The notes beneath the pieces were generated by a model. The model was not told where the DNA came from. It saw only the letters and a program-made list of their open reading frames with translations, and made no database searches. The position numbers were made by a program, and so were the translations under genes. A stretch of DNA of 64,000 nt from Agriotes lineatus (taxonomy: Eukaryota > Arthropoda > Insecta > Coleoptera > Elateridae). Positions 47,965-59,366 of this stretch are shown here, piece by piece (within the stretch, counting starts at the first letter, position 1; every line of letters starts with the position of its first letter). The stretch is taken from NCBI GenBank assembly GCA_940337035.1, contig OW679202.1, positions 21,343,224 to 21,407,223 on the forward strand. The letters are read 5' to 3'.

Positions 47965-48898
47965 TAGTGATGTGTTGATCCGGCTGGACTCGATATAAAG
48001 GAACGAATCCGGGCCAGGATTGATTTGGATCTAATCCAATTTTTCCGTCCGGATTCGTTCCGAGGATCGAAAAGGTCTCGAAGGCATCAATTCTCGCGGA
48101 CATTCATTCCTTTGGTGTTGATTTATTCAATCCAATAAAATACAATGTTTTGTGAAGCCTGACGGGGAACAGCAAACGATAATGGTGTTCGTTTTAGAGC
48201 CTCGACACATGACACGGTCGGAGTTGCATGCTTTTTATCAGTTATCAGTGATCTATGGCTTTTGGCGTCTTTGTAGGTGCCCAATTGAAGTTTGAAATAA
48301 AAAACATACCGAATTACCGACTGATTGACCACCGACCAAAACGAAGATACTATGTAATATCAAATGTCGGATATAAAATCAACTGCCTACTGATCATGTT
48401 TTTATTCTTAGCAATTTATAACACGGGGCTTTTTAGGTTTTTAGTTTTACAATTTTCACGCTTCCAATTTCGGCTATAACTCTCTTCGTCTATATTCTGA
48501 CTTTTGTTTCGTTCTGTTCTATTTGTCTGTTTGCCAAGTGCATCATTATTATCTAACTCCGATTGTAAAAATGAACAAAAAACGTAGTGAAATTTGGAAC
48601 CCGTTTAACGTAGTAGATGGAAATATTGAGAAATGTATATTCTGTAGTGGTACATTTTCCTAGAAAGGTGGTGTAACAGCAAATTTAACCAAGAATTTAA
48701 AGAGGAAACATCCAACCTATACCAAGAAGCCGAGAACGCGAGAAGAGCAGCGCGTTGTTCGTTCAGAGTGACCGAGGACCGCGGGCGGTGAAATACACAT
48801 CCAATTTCGATTTCGAATGAATCCGACGGACTTGGTCCACTTGTGGAATGGGTTTGGAATGAACCAGTCCGCAAAAGTATCGAAACTTCCCATCACTA
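47965..48898. mobile_element. Non-autonomous hAT element with BED-finger exon
   Basis: Ends TAGTGATGTGTTGATC and, inverted, TAGTGATGGGAAGTTTC. Flanks CTTGAAAT (47957-47964) and CTCTAAAT (48899-48906) match at 6 of 8 positions, a plausible decayed TSD. Subterminal GGATTCGTTCC copies occur in both orientations at 47998-48060. The only coding remnant is a BED finger at 48571-48726. Confidence 0.65.
48571..48726 (+). pseudogene. BED zinc finger of a hAT transposase, one stop
   Basis: ATG at 48571 opens MNKKRSEIWNPFNVVDGNIE, then KCIFCSGTFS, a TAG at 48661-48663, and KGGVTANLTKNLKRKHPTYT. The W..F start, C-x2-C pair and KHLKRKH-like end are a BED domain, used by hAT transposases to bind DNA. The rest of the transposase is absent. 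Confidence 0.85.
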
Positions 48899-49369
48899 CT
48901 CTAAATGATAGTGCTTACTAAATAGTTACTGTATTTGTCTAATTACGATTAAGACTGATATGCATTGAAGCTCCATGGGTACATGAGATTTTTGAAGAAA
49001 AAACTTTTCTACTAGCTTATCTAATTCTCGGCAATTATGTGATTGCAATTTTTCCCCATTTTTTAAAATCTTGTTAATTAACAGTTTAATGTATCCGTGA
49101 GTTGGGTGAACAAAATAAAAACTCATACGACGTTTCTATATTTCAAAGGCCTACACCACGCTTTCCTTTTGTTGTTAACTTAATTGAAATAATAAACATG
49201 TCATTGCGCACTCTGACTTGTCAGGACGTCACAATTTGAACCCTCTACAATCTGACACCCTTAGCGCTACAATCGCACCCCCCTCGCCGAGTTCTGACAC
49301 CTGCCGGGTCAGAGTTTTTCCCATAAGAATAACGTAGGAGCAGATGGTGCAGAACCTCTATTTTGTAAC

Positions 49370-50036
49370 TACTAAAGGAAGACAAAAAAGCATAAAAGAA
49401 TAAACGTAGAAGTAACAGCACAGGAAGATGTAAGACAGGCTATAAGAAAAGCAAAACTAGGAAAGTGCCATGACATGCCAAAATATCCTTACAGATGTTG
49501 AAACCACTTCTGGACGCAGCCATAGTAGAAATTAGAGAAATAATGAATACAGTCATGAATTAAGGACAAGCACCGGAAGACTGGAAAATTGGAATTATAA
49601 CGCAACTATTTAAAAATGGAGATAGCATAAAATGTGAGAGCCTTAAAAAAATCACAATACAGTAGCAAAAATATACAGTAGAATTCTAGAAACAAGAATA
49701 AGGAACAAATAAAAGAAAACCCAATTTGTATTTAGACCCAATACAGGGGTACGACATGCAGCATTCATTCTGAGACCAATAGCGGAAAAACAATCAAAGA
49801 ATGCGGACGTACAAGAAAACCTTTGACAGAATCAATAGAGAAGATCTCTCGAAAATACCGAAGAGCAGAAGAATGTTACAAAATACAAGGAGATTAAGAA
49901 CTCCCTATGAATGAAACATGAAAATCAGTGCTATTTGAAACGATTAAAGAAGTAAGACAACTGTATTGTGCCCACTGTTATTCTCACTAGTATTACAAGC
50001 AGCAATGAAGTATACAAAAAAGAAAACTACACTTCG
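49370..50036 (+). pseudogene. LINE reverse transcriptase, 5' portion (host of the SINE)
   Basis: The frames read VTAQEDVRQAIRKAKLGKC (about 49410), GQAPEDWKIGIITQLFKNGD (about 49565), AKIYSRILETRIRN (about 49663), QFVFRPNTGVRHAAFILRPI (about 49720), KTFDRINREDLSKI (about 49817) and CPLLFSLVLQAAMKY (about 49966). These are the fingers and palm of a non-LTR RT in the usual order, with frame changes and stops. It continues after the inserted SINE at 54073. Confidence 0.8.
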
Positions 50037-50145
50037 TCAGGGTCCCGAGTGGTGTAGCTTGAACAAGCGTCCACGTTCGATCAGCAGAGTTAAGCAACGC
50101 TGTCTCTGGTCAGAACTTGGATGGGAGTTCCACTGGCACGAAGCC
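50037..50145 (+). mobile_element. 5S-rRNA-derived SINE, head
   Basis: Around 50070-50130 the sequence reads CGTTCGATCAGCAGAGTTAA, then GCAACGC, GGTCAGAACTTGGATGGG and AGTTCC. This follows the internal promoter of 5S rRNA in order: A-box AGTTAAGC, then the C-box GGATGGG. It is not a working 5S gene because the 3' stem is lost and the sequence has diverged, so it is a 5S-headed (SINE3-like) retroposon. Its tail is at 53872-54072, beyond the palindrome. Confidence 0.8.
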
Positions 50146-50299
50146 GGACAACTCGGCGCCGCCATATCGGCGCCGCCACTTCGGCGCCGCCATCTCGGCG
50201 CGGGGCCAGCTCGGCGCCGGGACAGCTCGGCGCCGGGACAACTCGGCGCGGAGCCATCTCGGCGCCAGCCAACTCGGCGCGAGGCCATCTCGGCGCCGA
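50146..50299 (+). repeat. Left array of ten CTCGGCGCS units
   Basis: Ten units of 14-16 bp, each ending TCGGCGCC or TCGGCGCG, with short variable linkers (GCCAT, GGGACA, AGCCAA). Very CpG-rich against AT-rich surroundings. The mirrored array on the right (53750-53871) has eight units. Confidence 0.9.
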
Positions 50300-51034
50300 A
50301 TTTAAATTCGCAAACCACAGTGTGCACTACGTAAGAAAATTATTATAAACAAATAATAAATAAAGTGATCGCCAAAAATCTGGCATCAAATGAAAAAAAA
50401 ATATTTAGAATTTCTTGGAAAATCAAACACTAACGACCAGAGGTAATTGCAAAGTGATTACAAATGGGCCAAACAAAAGTTGTCACATGACTTCCGTTAT
50501 CAGTAAAATTTTACATTTTTTTAAAATAATTACGAAACATTCATTGAAATTTATTATGAAATAAAAAAACTTTTTTAAAAATATTTGTTTTTCCATAGCA
50601 GTTTTTGTTAAAAGTAAAATTCTTTGATATGAGACCTAAACATAAAAGAAAATGTGAAAGGTCAAAGTTGGCAGAGGATTTTGAAATTTTGGTATAGGAG
50701 CCTAGATGTTGATTCTAAACAATTTTTCTTAATAACTTTTTGTCGTATTTTCTGCATAAAAGGCACGCTACTCTACAGTAAAATAGGTTTTTTGAAAACT
50801 TCAAAGGCATACTTGATTTTTCAAAACGGAAATGCTGTTCTAAATTCGCCTTTAACCAAGCAGGGCTGAACCCCAAAAAATTAAAATTTAAAACGAGAAT
50901 TTTTTACCTTTTACAAGAGTCGTTTCACCTATCCGGGGACACACTGTACACAGGGTGTCCGGAAAATACGTGTACAACGAAAGACCACTAGTTCATTGGC
51001 CCAAAGTATGATGATTTAACTCAACTTACCTATA

Positions 51035-51659
51035 CAGGGTGTCAGGAAAGTCAACCGTGTCACTTCTGGAGATACTAGGGGGCGCTATATGGAGTCGAAA
51101 AGTTGTTATCCATTTTTGGCTTAGAAGCATAGTTTTCGTAAAAACGAATGTTGAAAATTAAAAAGAAAAAGTTTAGAACTGCTGTACTTTGCCTTAAATT
51201 GGAGGCTTGACGCAGTGTCTTGAGATAGGCTGGGAAAACAATTGTCACATATACCGTCTACATACATAATTTATTAGCTTTTAGAACACTTTTAAAAGGA
51301 AGTTTGATAATTTTAAATCCAACAATGAAGACAAAATATTGACGTACTCACAGACCCAACAGCACCAGAACACCATACACAAAAAACATATCAGCATACT
51401 CCTGCACGGTGTATATTATTACTACAAAAGCCAAACACGCAATTATTTATTACATTGACATTAACTGACAAAAAAGCATCAAAAACACAAAAATGTAGTA
51501 GGTACCATACAGCGGTTCACAAAATTTGTGGTACCAATTTCAACAGTGAATTCTGAAGAAATTATGCTTCTAAGCCAAAAATGGATTAGGAGTTTTCGAC
51601 TCCATATAGCGTCCCCTAGCATCTCCAGAAGTGCCACAGTTGACTCTCCTGACACCCTG
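51035..51659. mobile_element. 625-bp MITE with CAGGGTGTCAGG ends, left-arm copy
   Basis: Ends CAGGGTGTCAGGAAAGTCAA and, inverted, CAGGGTGTCAGGAGAGTCAA, with TA outside both (51033-51034, 51660-51661). Terminal inverted similarity spans more than 110 bp (CTCCATATAGCG and GCTTCTAAGCCAAAAATGGA on both sides). No gene. Confidence 0.85.
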
Positions 51660-52387
51660 TATACAAAGTTGCTTAGTTTAGCCGCTAGAGGTCTTCAAAA
51701 ATGATTAGCTTTTTAAAAATTTTTCAAGTAAGTCGAAAAATCTTTGATAAATTTTATTCATGTTTTGGCCATGTGCTTGTACCAGTAAACTACAGCATTT
51801 TGTGGAATAAACCTTAATTTCGAAAATTACAGGGTGTTCAAAAACGTCACAATAAATTATCCATCCATACTTTTTTAACCACCTGTATAATCACTACCAA
51901 TGTTTTTTTGTGAATAGCTACTTTAATTTAGAAGCTATTTCCGCTCTTACAAAATTTTAGTTGGGTAAACGGTTTAGCCACAAAAAATAGTTTCTAAATT
52001 TCTACAAGCCTGAATCAGTAACTGTTACTTAACACTAGGCTTTTAGGAATTTAGAAAATATTTTTTTGTGGCTAAACCGTTCACCCAACTAAAATATTGT
52101 AAGAGAGGAAATAGCTTCTAATTTAAAGTAACTACTCAAAAAAAAATTGGTAGTGATTATACAGGTGGTTAAAAAAATATGGATGGATAATTTATTGTGA
52201 CGTTTTTAAACACCCTGTAATTTTCGAAATTAAGGTTTATTCCACAAAATGCTGTAGTTTACTGGTACAAACGCATGGTCAAAACATGAATAAAATCTAT
52301 CAAAGATTTTTCGACTTGCTTGAACAAATTTAAAAAAGCTAATCATTTTTGAAGACCTCTAGCGGCTAAACTAAGCAACTTTGTATA

Positions 52388-53012
52388 CAGGGTGTCAGGA
52401 AAGTCAACCCTGGCACTTCTGGAGATGATAGGGGACGCTATATGGAGTCGAAAAGTCCTAATCCATTTTTGGCTTAGAAGCATAATTTCTTCAGAATTCA
52501 CTGTTGAAATTGGTACCGCAAATTTTGTGAACCGCTGTATGGTACCTACTGCATTTTTGTGTTTTTGATGCTTTTTTGTCAATTAATGTCAATGTAGTAA
52601 ATAATTGCGTGTTTGACTTTTGTAGTAAAAATATACACCGTGCAGGAGTATGCTGATATGTTTTTTGTGTATGGTGTTCTGGTGCTGTCGGGTCTGTGAG
52701 TACGTCGATATTTTGTCTTCATTGTTGGATTTAAAATTATCAAACTTCCTTTTAAAAGTGTTCTAAAAGCTAATAAATTATGTATGTAGACGGTATATGT
52801 GACAATTGTTTTCCCAGCCTATCTCAAGACACTGCGTCAAGCCTCCAATTTAAGGCAAAGTACAGCAGTTCTCAACTTTTTCTTTTTAATTTTCAACATT
52901 CGTTTTTACGAAAACTATGCTTCTAAGCCAAAAATGGATAACAACTTTTCGACTCCATATAGCGTCCCCTAGTATCTCCAGAAGTGACACGGTTGACTTT
53001 CCTGACACCCTG
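52388..53012. mobile_element. 625-bp MITE, right-arm mirror copy
   Basis: Mirror image of 51035-51659, same length, TA outside both ends (52386-52387, 53013-53014). It shares its position relative to the palindrome centre, so it was present before the inverted duplication. Confidence 0.85.
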
Positions 53013-53749
53013 TATAAGTAAGTTGAGTTAAATAATCATACTTTGGGCCAATGAACTTGTGGTCTTTCGTTGTACACGTATTTTCGGGGCACCCTGTGCA
53101 CAGTGTGTCCCCGGATAGGTGAAACGACTCTTGTAAAAGGTAAAAAATTCTCGTTTTAAATTTTAATTTTTTGGGGTTCAGCCCTGCTTGGTTAAAGGCG
53201 AATTTCGAACAGCATTTCAGTTTTGAAAAATCAAGTATGCCTTTGAAGTTTTCAAAAAACCTATTTTACTGTAGAGTAGCGTGCCTTTTATGCAGAAAAT
53301 ACGACAAAAAGTTATTAAGAAAAATTGTTTAGAATCAACATCTAGGCTCCTATACCAAAATTTCAAAATCCTCTGCCAACTTTGACCTTTCACATTTTCT
53401 TTTATGTTTAGGTCTCATATCAAAGAATTTTACTTTTAACAAAAACTGCTATGGAAAAACAAATATTTTTAAAAAAGTTTTTTTATTTCATAATAAATTT
53501 CAATGAATGTTTCGTAATTATTTTAAAAAAATGTAAAATTTTACTGATAACGGAAGTCATGTGACAACTTTTGTTTGGACCATTTGTAATCACTTTGCAA
53601 TTACCTCTGGTCGTTAGTGTTTGATTTTCCAAGAAATTCTAATTAATTTTTTTTCATTTGATGCCAGATTTTTGGCGATCACTTTATTTATTATTTGTTT
53701 ATAATAATTTTCTTACGTAGTGCACACTGTGGTTTGCGAATTTAAATTC

Positions 53750-53871
53750 GGCGCCGAGATGGCCTCGCGCCGAGTTGGCTGGCGCCGAGATGGCTCCGCG
53801 CCGAGTTGTCCCGGCGCCGAGCTGGCCCCGCGCCGAGATGGCGGCGCCGAAGTGGCGGCGCCGAGTTGTCC
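53750..53871 (-). repeat. Right array of eight CTCGGCGCS units
   Basis: Complement of the left array but with eight units; two of the left-arm units have no counterpart here. Confidence 0.9.
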
Positions 53872-54072
53872 TAGACCCCACGGCTGCATCTCTCGGCGCC
53901 TCGTGGTACGGCTATCACGGAAAAAAGTTGGTCCCGGCGGTCATACAACATCATGACAGTCGTTAGTGGGGTTGGAAGTCCTCATAACTGCACAGCGACG
54001 CGTATAATTGGCCTAACGGCTGTTGGCTGAGTGCGAATTAAATAAATAAAATAAATAAATAAATAAATAGGA
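53872..54072 (+). mobile_element. 5S-derived SINE, body and AAATA-repeat tail
   Basis: GC-richer SINE body, then a tail ending in GCGAATTAAATAAATAAAA and further AAATA units. The LINE frame resumes immediately after. The 5S-like head is at 50037-50145. Confidence 0.65.
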
Positions 54073-54790
54073 AATTGGAAAGTGAAAAAACTATAAATGG
54101 AGAATTATGCTACGCATACGATTGGTGATTATCGCAAGAGATGAGAAGACATTGAATAAAACCCTGAAAATCTGGAGAAAATAAATATGACGATCAATCA
54201 GGAAAATACTGAAACTAAGATATTAAGGAAACTACATATACATAATATAACTGGCATAAGAAAGGTTAACCCCGGTACAAAAATTCGAATACTTGAGGAT
54301 ATCGCAGGAAGGGAGAATTGAGAACGAGAAATAAAGAATAGCGGCTGGAATAAGATTATTCGGCAGTATAAACAACACATTCCTTAGCAAAAGAGAAACA
54401 CTAAGGGTTACAACAGTTGAACTATTTGAAAAAGCTGCAATACTAGCATATGAATCAGAGATATTGACTACAGAAAAACAAATGAAAAGGATGGAAGCCA
54501 CAGAAATGAAATGTATTATAGAGGCATTAAAGGTCACGGCGATGGAGGACAAGGTAGAAGAAGGGTAAGTAAGATGGCACGTACACAGACAACAGAATAA
54601 CTAGAAAAGTGTATGGGGCAAGAACAATAGAAGGGAAAACAAGTGACGAACCAATAACAACCAGGTCGAATGAGAAAATGTGAAAATACAGGGTAAGACG
54701 TGAAAGACAGAAAAAGGTGGAGAGAAATATGGAGCAGACTGTCAAGGGAGGACTCTCCTACTTCTACCACCTCACAGCCGGAAGGGTATA
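54073..54790 (+). pseudogene. LINE reverse transcriptase, 3' portion
   Basis: After the SINE the frames read SEKTINGELCYAYDW (about 54082, near the RT active site), FEYLRISQEGRIENEK (about 54284), then AAGIRLFGSINNTFLSKRET and TTVELFEKAAILAYESEIL (54340-54465) and MKRMEATEMKC (about 54484). A charged tail ends near 54760. These continue the LINE at 49370-50036. It is frameshifted and contains stops. Confidence 0.7.
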
Positions 54791-57168
54791 GTGAAATAAG
54801 GATTTAGTCGAGTAAGTAGAGAAAATGTGGTCCACGAGAACGAAACTTCAATGAAAAAATGAATGTGGAAAATGGTAAAGAAAGTCTTCCTGAAAGAACA
54901 TCATTAATCGTCATAGACTTTTTAAATTGGAATGATCTGAACCTTCGGATTTTTAAAATTGTTCGGTTATATTCATTATAATGCAATGATATCAAAATAT
55001 GTTCTACTTTCCTATGTACTCAAATATGGTACTAAAAAAGTATCTTTTTGGAAAATAATTTCCTATCGCAGTATTGTACTCGTGAAAATTTTCCAACTTG
55101 AGATTTTTGCGGAATAATCGGGTTTCGTGTCACCTGCTTCAGAAAAAGTGGTTCTCCAAGTGGTATCTGTCTGTGTCCTCTCCACAGCCCAGACGGCTTA
55201 ATCGATCGGTCTGTTAATTTATATTCGCGCCTTTAATATAAATTCGGAGATCCCAGTAATTTTTGGCCAACCATAAGTGATAGGTCACATTTTCCGCGAG
55301 ATTTCTGTAATTGTTTGATAAGATCGTATACTATGCAATTATCTACAACTTCTGTTTCGAAAGTTTTTTATAAATATAGTTTTAAAAAAATCAGAAAATT
55401 GAATTTTTATAAAAATTTCCTCGAAATTCAAAAATTAATAATAAAAATATTCAAAGCAGTATTATATATTATTTAATTTTTTATAACCTTTATTGAAAAA
55501 ACTGTTTTTGTTAGTATAGTGGCCGAAAAAATAACTCCCACGTCTTAGTTGCGTATTGGGATATTTTGGAGGGAAAAGCTAATTATTTTATATGTAAAGC
55601 ATACTAGACCAAATTATTAGGCGACCCTAAATGCACGCCGATATTGGAGATTCCCAAATCTGAGGCTGCAGGGAGAAAAATTCACGGCGACGGATTTCGA
55701 ATCGTTGCAAATTGATAATTTAAGACTTGCAGCACGAACAAATTTTTGTAACAGTAGAGTCGTAATGCATTAATTGAATGTTACTTTGCCCAGACACGGA
55801 TCAGTACTAGCAGATCATTGGTTTAGACTCCTAGATATGCAGCCTTTTCTTCATTGCGTTGTTCTGATAATATGAATGAGTTACTGTGTTATGTGATACT
55901 GTTCCAAGGGGCTTGAATGATATTTGAAAAATAGGTTTTAAAAGTCTGAAAAGAGCATTACATGGAACTTTCCTCGCGAGTGCGTCCCGCAACGAACACT
56001 ACACTTTTATGTACTTTTGAGATGTTCCTCTTGTATAAAAATCAGACGGGGAATGTGGACTGCCAATAAATACCTACGTATATTGAGAAGATTGGTTATA
56101 TTTGGTACGCAGCAGCTGAAAAATTAAATACTACTTGAGGTACACTTCAGCCCTGTCGACCTGTAGCTTGAGTTTTAGTTCTCCTGGTTTTGCCAGTTGG
56201 TTATCCGCATCTCCTGTAGATCCTTTGTTACTCCATCCATTCAACATTTTCTTGGTCCACCCTTCGATTTACTCCTTCTGATTGAAGTAAAGGTATTTTC
56301 TTCGCTATTATTATTCACGATCAACACTTTTTATTCGAACACCCTTCTTTATCGTTCAAGTTCGAGCAAATCAAATAGCCAGTTGAAATAATCAGTCTAT
56401 TATCCCCTACCAGAGAGACTGACTAGATTTTGCAAAGGAAGGACCTTTAATGCGGCTTGGTACAAACACGTATACTACGATTTGGAGTGCAGAACTGAAA
56501 AATCTCTTGCTAACAATCGAAAGACCCTTCATTTGTATTCATGCAAATCAGATTAAACCCAACTTCCTGAAGGATCTTCAGTGTCCTCGTGACTGTTTAC
56601 GCTACAGTTAGTTGGGATTTAGTTTTTAATGCTTTTATAGATATTTAGTGTTCACATCTTGAACTTAATATTAAAGATACCCGCTGGGTGCCAGAACGGA
56701 CGCAGTGGCTCCCTCGCGTGAAGGGGTAGAGAATTGAGGTGTCATGTACCTTTGTTTCCATGCTAGTGTTTTTGCAATATCAGTCTCTTGCTGCAAATTG
56801 TCACTTTACATATTTTCCGGATAACAAGAGCTTTGGGCCATCACAAATTTAGCTTTTAAATAAATGCAGATATACCGGCGAGCAAGTAATTGTTAATACA
56901 CATAGTATCGATTACAAACTATTCAACATTGCTCTCCTACATTATACATAATGATAATGAACTGAAATTATTCCTAACCTTGGCACAAAATAGTTGGCTT
57001 ATATATCCGATGAAGTTCACAATAATATCCATCTTTCTTCGAGCCGTTCGCATATCAAAACCTATTAAGTCATTTATTTGAATAATTTATGGAATGCATT
57101 AATAATTAGACTCTCGGAGTGGGTCATGAACGTACTTGTTTGTATAGTTTATTTTCAGGGTACAACAT
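54791..57168. other. No recognised gene
   Basis: AT-rich. A stretch near 55140-55330 is somewhat GC-richer without motifs. Nothing else supported. Confidence 0.5.
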
Positions 57169-58008
57169 GTTCCGTCTTCTTTCTAACTTCCATCAGTTTT
57201 GAATCAATAATCTAAATATAAATAGTTGCCCGATTCCAACACGTGTACCTATATAACCCTCGTTACTTCAAGCCGTGCAGAAAACAACACGTTTGAAGTT
57301 AATCTAACCGTCACCCGTTTAACATGATTTCTAAAACGGTCCAATGTTTATTCGTTAAAAAACTCGGTATTTGGATTGCATCCGGAAATTGCTTTACCCC
57401 GACGAAACAGAACATTCCTGACGTAAATTAGATCACATTGAGTTGGTTTTGTTGTCAAAGTTTATATTAAGTTGGACCAAAACGTGATTTCTCAAGAAGG
57501 CAGCGAAGTATACCACCTGTCAGGGCAAATTTTGCCCTGATTTCCAGCAGGATTGGCATTTTTTGTTATCTTCGGTTTAGCCTCGAACTCTAATTTTAGA
57601 AAATTTGAGTGTTTATACGATATAGCGTGGAATATGTGCCATTGTTTTGTTGCTTCTGAAACATTTACTTTAATACGCGTAGCTACTAATATACGAGTAT
57701 TAAGGGGTCTTCCAGGCTATTGGAATTATTCGTTCTGTATTGCTAGGAATCCACAAGTGCAACAATTTCAAAATCAACGTCAATCAGTTCTTATACTCTT
57801 AATTAGGTACGTTTAGACTAAGAACAGGTTTTTTGTACCGTTTTAAAAAGCGTGTTAAACGGGCGGCGGTTAGATTAACTTCAAACGTGTTGTTTTCTGC
57901 ACGGCTTGTAGTAACGAGGGTTATGTAGATAAACGTGTTGAAATCGGGCAACTATTTATATTTAGATTATCGATTCAAAACTGATGGAAGTTAGAGAGTA
58001 GACCGAAC
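57169..58008. mobile_element. 840-bp element with ~180-bp inverted ends
   Basis: Left arm 57169-57350 and right arm about 57830-58008 are inverted copies at high identity: TCTAACTTCCATCAGTTTTG, TAGTTGCCCGATT, AACCCTCGTTACT and GAAAACAACACGTTTGAAG recur in mirrored order. Interior about 480 bp with an unremarkable 87-codon frame (57553-57816). TSD not identified; outer edge uncertain by a few bases. Confidence 0.75.
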
Positions 58009-58724
58009 GCATATGCCCGTACTTAGATATTCTATGTATAATAGAGATCAGATGTGATTAAACACATGATTCCAAGAACCCTATCCTTTTTATATTTAAT
58101 GTTCCTGTCCATAACACTGCTGTTGATGTTTGGAAATTATAAATAACAAATACAACACAAACTGGTAGCATTTGCTGCAAAAATATAGGATTATGAAACA
58201 GTTTCAAATTTGATTACGAACAAGTAGTTACATGGCGATGTAGCCCGTGCACAAACCATTTAAAATAAAAGGAAACCTCGAAATTCAATATAATTGGTAT
58301 TTCTCCACCACCTCCTCAGCAAAAAAATACCAGTATATCGTGATTGGTTATTTCTATTTCCAGTCTAAACTTACTATACAGCTATCGTGGAAACCATAAG
58401 AAATACAAATTAGTTAAATTGTACAAAAGTTAAACATTTAAAAAGAAATGGCTTTTTAGATAAAACAAAAGATTTAAAAATGTTACTTTTATTCTTTTGC
58501 TTATATGGTCGCTATCGCTCGCTTGTTACAAATACGTAACAGTATAATGTGAATACGCTTGATTTGTTTGAAGTGATCGTCAACTTTTCTTATAGTAACT
58601 ATACTATGTATATTAATTGGTTAATGCAGCACCTAGGTGGCTCCATTTTAATTATTTTTTAAAATTATTTTTAATTGAGCTATAAATAGACAGCATGTAA
58701 TGTGACGACGCAATATTTTCCGGC
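58009..58724. other. No recognised gene
   Basis: AT-rich sequence leading into the Crypton-like region; nothing else supported. Confidence 0.45.
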
Positions 58725-58840
58725 GTGTTTTTGATCCACAAAAACATGATGCCGGTATATTATCCTCGTTGCTGGAAAACGTGAAACAACAGTACGAGCA
58801 TAGTATATTAAAATACTAGTTGTAGAAGGCATCTATTCAA
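58725..58840 (+). pseudogene. Fragment of an unknown protein, inverted copy at window end
   Basis: One frame reads RRVFDPQKHDAGILSSLLEN, then VKQQYE, before diverging. An inverted copy at 63880-64000 reads RRVSDPQKHDARMLLSLLEN, then MKQQFEKVVSALGRQNFAVL on the minus strand. The conservation of residues between two copies shows this was coding. Function not recognised. Confidence 0.6.
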
Positions 58841-59039
58841 GCACGAATTTGAAATTCCGAAACGAGCCGCGTAGCGGCGAGTTGAGGAACAAGTCTAGGG
58901 AATTTTGCTGTGGTTGGTAACATTTATGTGGCGTAATTTTAGGCGGCTGTGAAAGAAATTAATTTGAAACGTCAGTTTTGTTTATTTTCGCTCTTAATGT
59001 TTGAAAATGAATGCAGAAGAAAGTTTACCACTAACGCCG

Positions 59040-59262
59040 CCGAAAATTAGACAAATTGCACAAAAAAACATTAGAAAATTTACTACCAGACAAGTCCAAA
59101 TCCCAGTATGAAAAGGAATTTCAAAAATTTGAAGAGTGGCGCCAGCAAAATAACATACAAGGAATTTCCGAAATTTTACTTCCTATTTTGATCTTCAACG
59201 CCAAAAGTATAAATCATCTACTTTATGGAAAATGTATTCAATTCTGCGATCATGTTTAAGTA
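59040..59262 (+). pseudogene. Crypton-like tyrosine recombinase N-terminal domain
   Basis: The frame reads LLPDKSKSQYEKEFQKFEEW, then RQQNNIQGISE, and after a frameshift QRQKYKSSTLWKMYSILRSC. The LPxKSxxxYExxYxxFxxW...KxSTLWxxYSML pattern is the SAM-like N-terminal DNA-binding domain of Crypton-type and KIAA1958-like tyrosine recombinases. The catalytic domain with the R-H-R-Y residues is absent here, because the sequence ends in a different unit (CCGGGTGACAATG) at 59265. Confidence 0.7.
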
Positions 59263-59366
59263 TACCGGGTGACAATGATACTAGGGCCATGCTTATATCT
59301 TCTTTATTTATTAATCAATCTGGATAAAATTTTATACCAAGATACTAGACATAATTGAAGGGGTAA

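Larger units (their letters stand above)
50146..53871. mobile_element. 3.7-kb near-perfect palindrome with GGCGCC-repeat ends
   Basis: The whole segment reads nearly the same on both strands. Outer ends are GGACAACTCGGCGCC and its complement; the centre is at about 52023, where AGTAACTGTTACT is itself an odd palindrome. Inner boundaries of the embedded 625-bp elements sum to the same value (51035+53012 and 51659+52388), so the inner 2 kb has no net length difference. The outer arrays differ (ten units left, eight right), and scattered substitutions (for example GGGCC/GGTCC near 50470 versus 53580) show the arms have diverged. No gene is visible. Confidence 0.92.

Noticed and set aside
50070..50135. 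A functional 5S rRNA gene
   Set aside because: Internal promoter blocks are recognisable, but the ends that form the closing stem are missing and the sequence has diverged; a 5S-derived SINE fits better.
50037..50348. Alanine/arginine-rich frames on both strands at 50037-50348 and 53699-53966
   Set aside because: They come from translating the GGCGCC repeat arrays; any frame of such DNA stays open and gives low-complexity peptides.
50146..53871. Palindrome as a simple assembly fold-back artefact
   Set aside because: Array copy numbers differ between arms and there are scattered substitutions; a technical fold-back would give identical arms. Long-read confirmation is still desirable.
54232..54770. 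Minus-strand hydrophobic frames of 72-106 codons
   Set aside because: They are complements of the charged LINE RT tail on the plus strand; apparent membrane segments are an artefact of complementing A-rich coding sequence.
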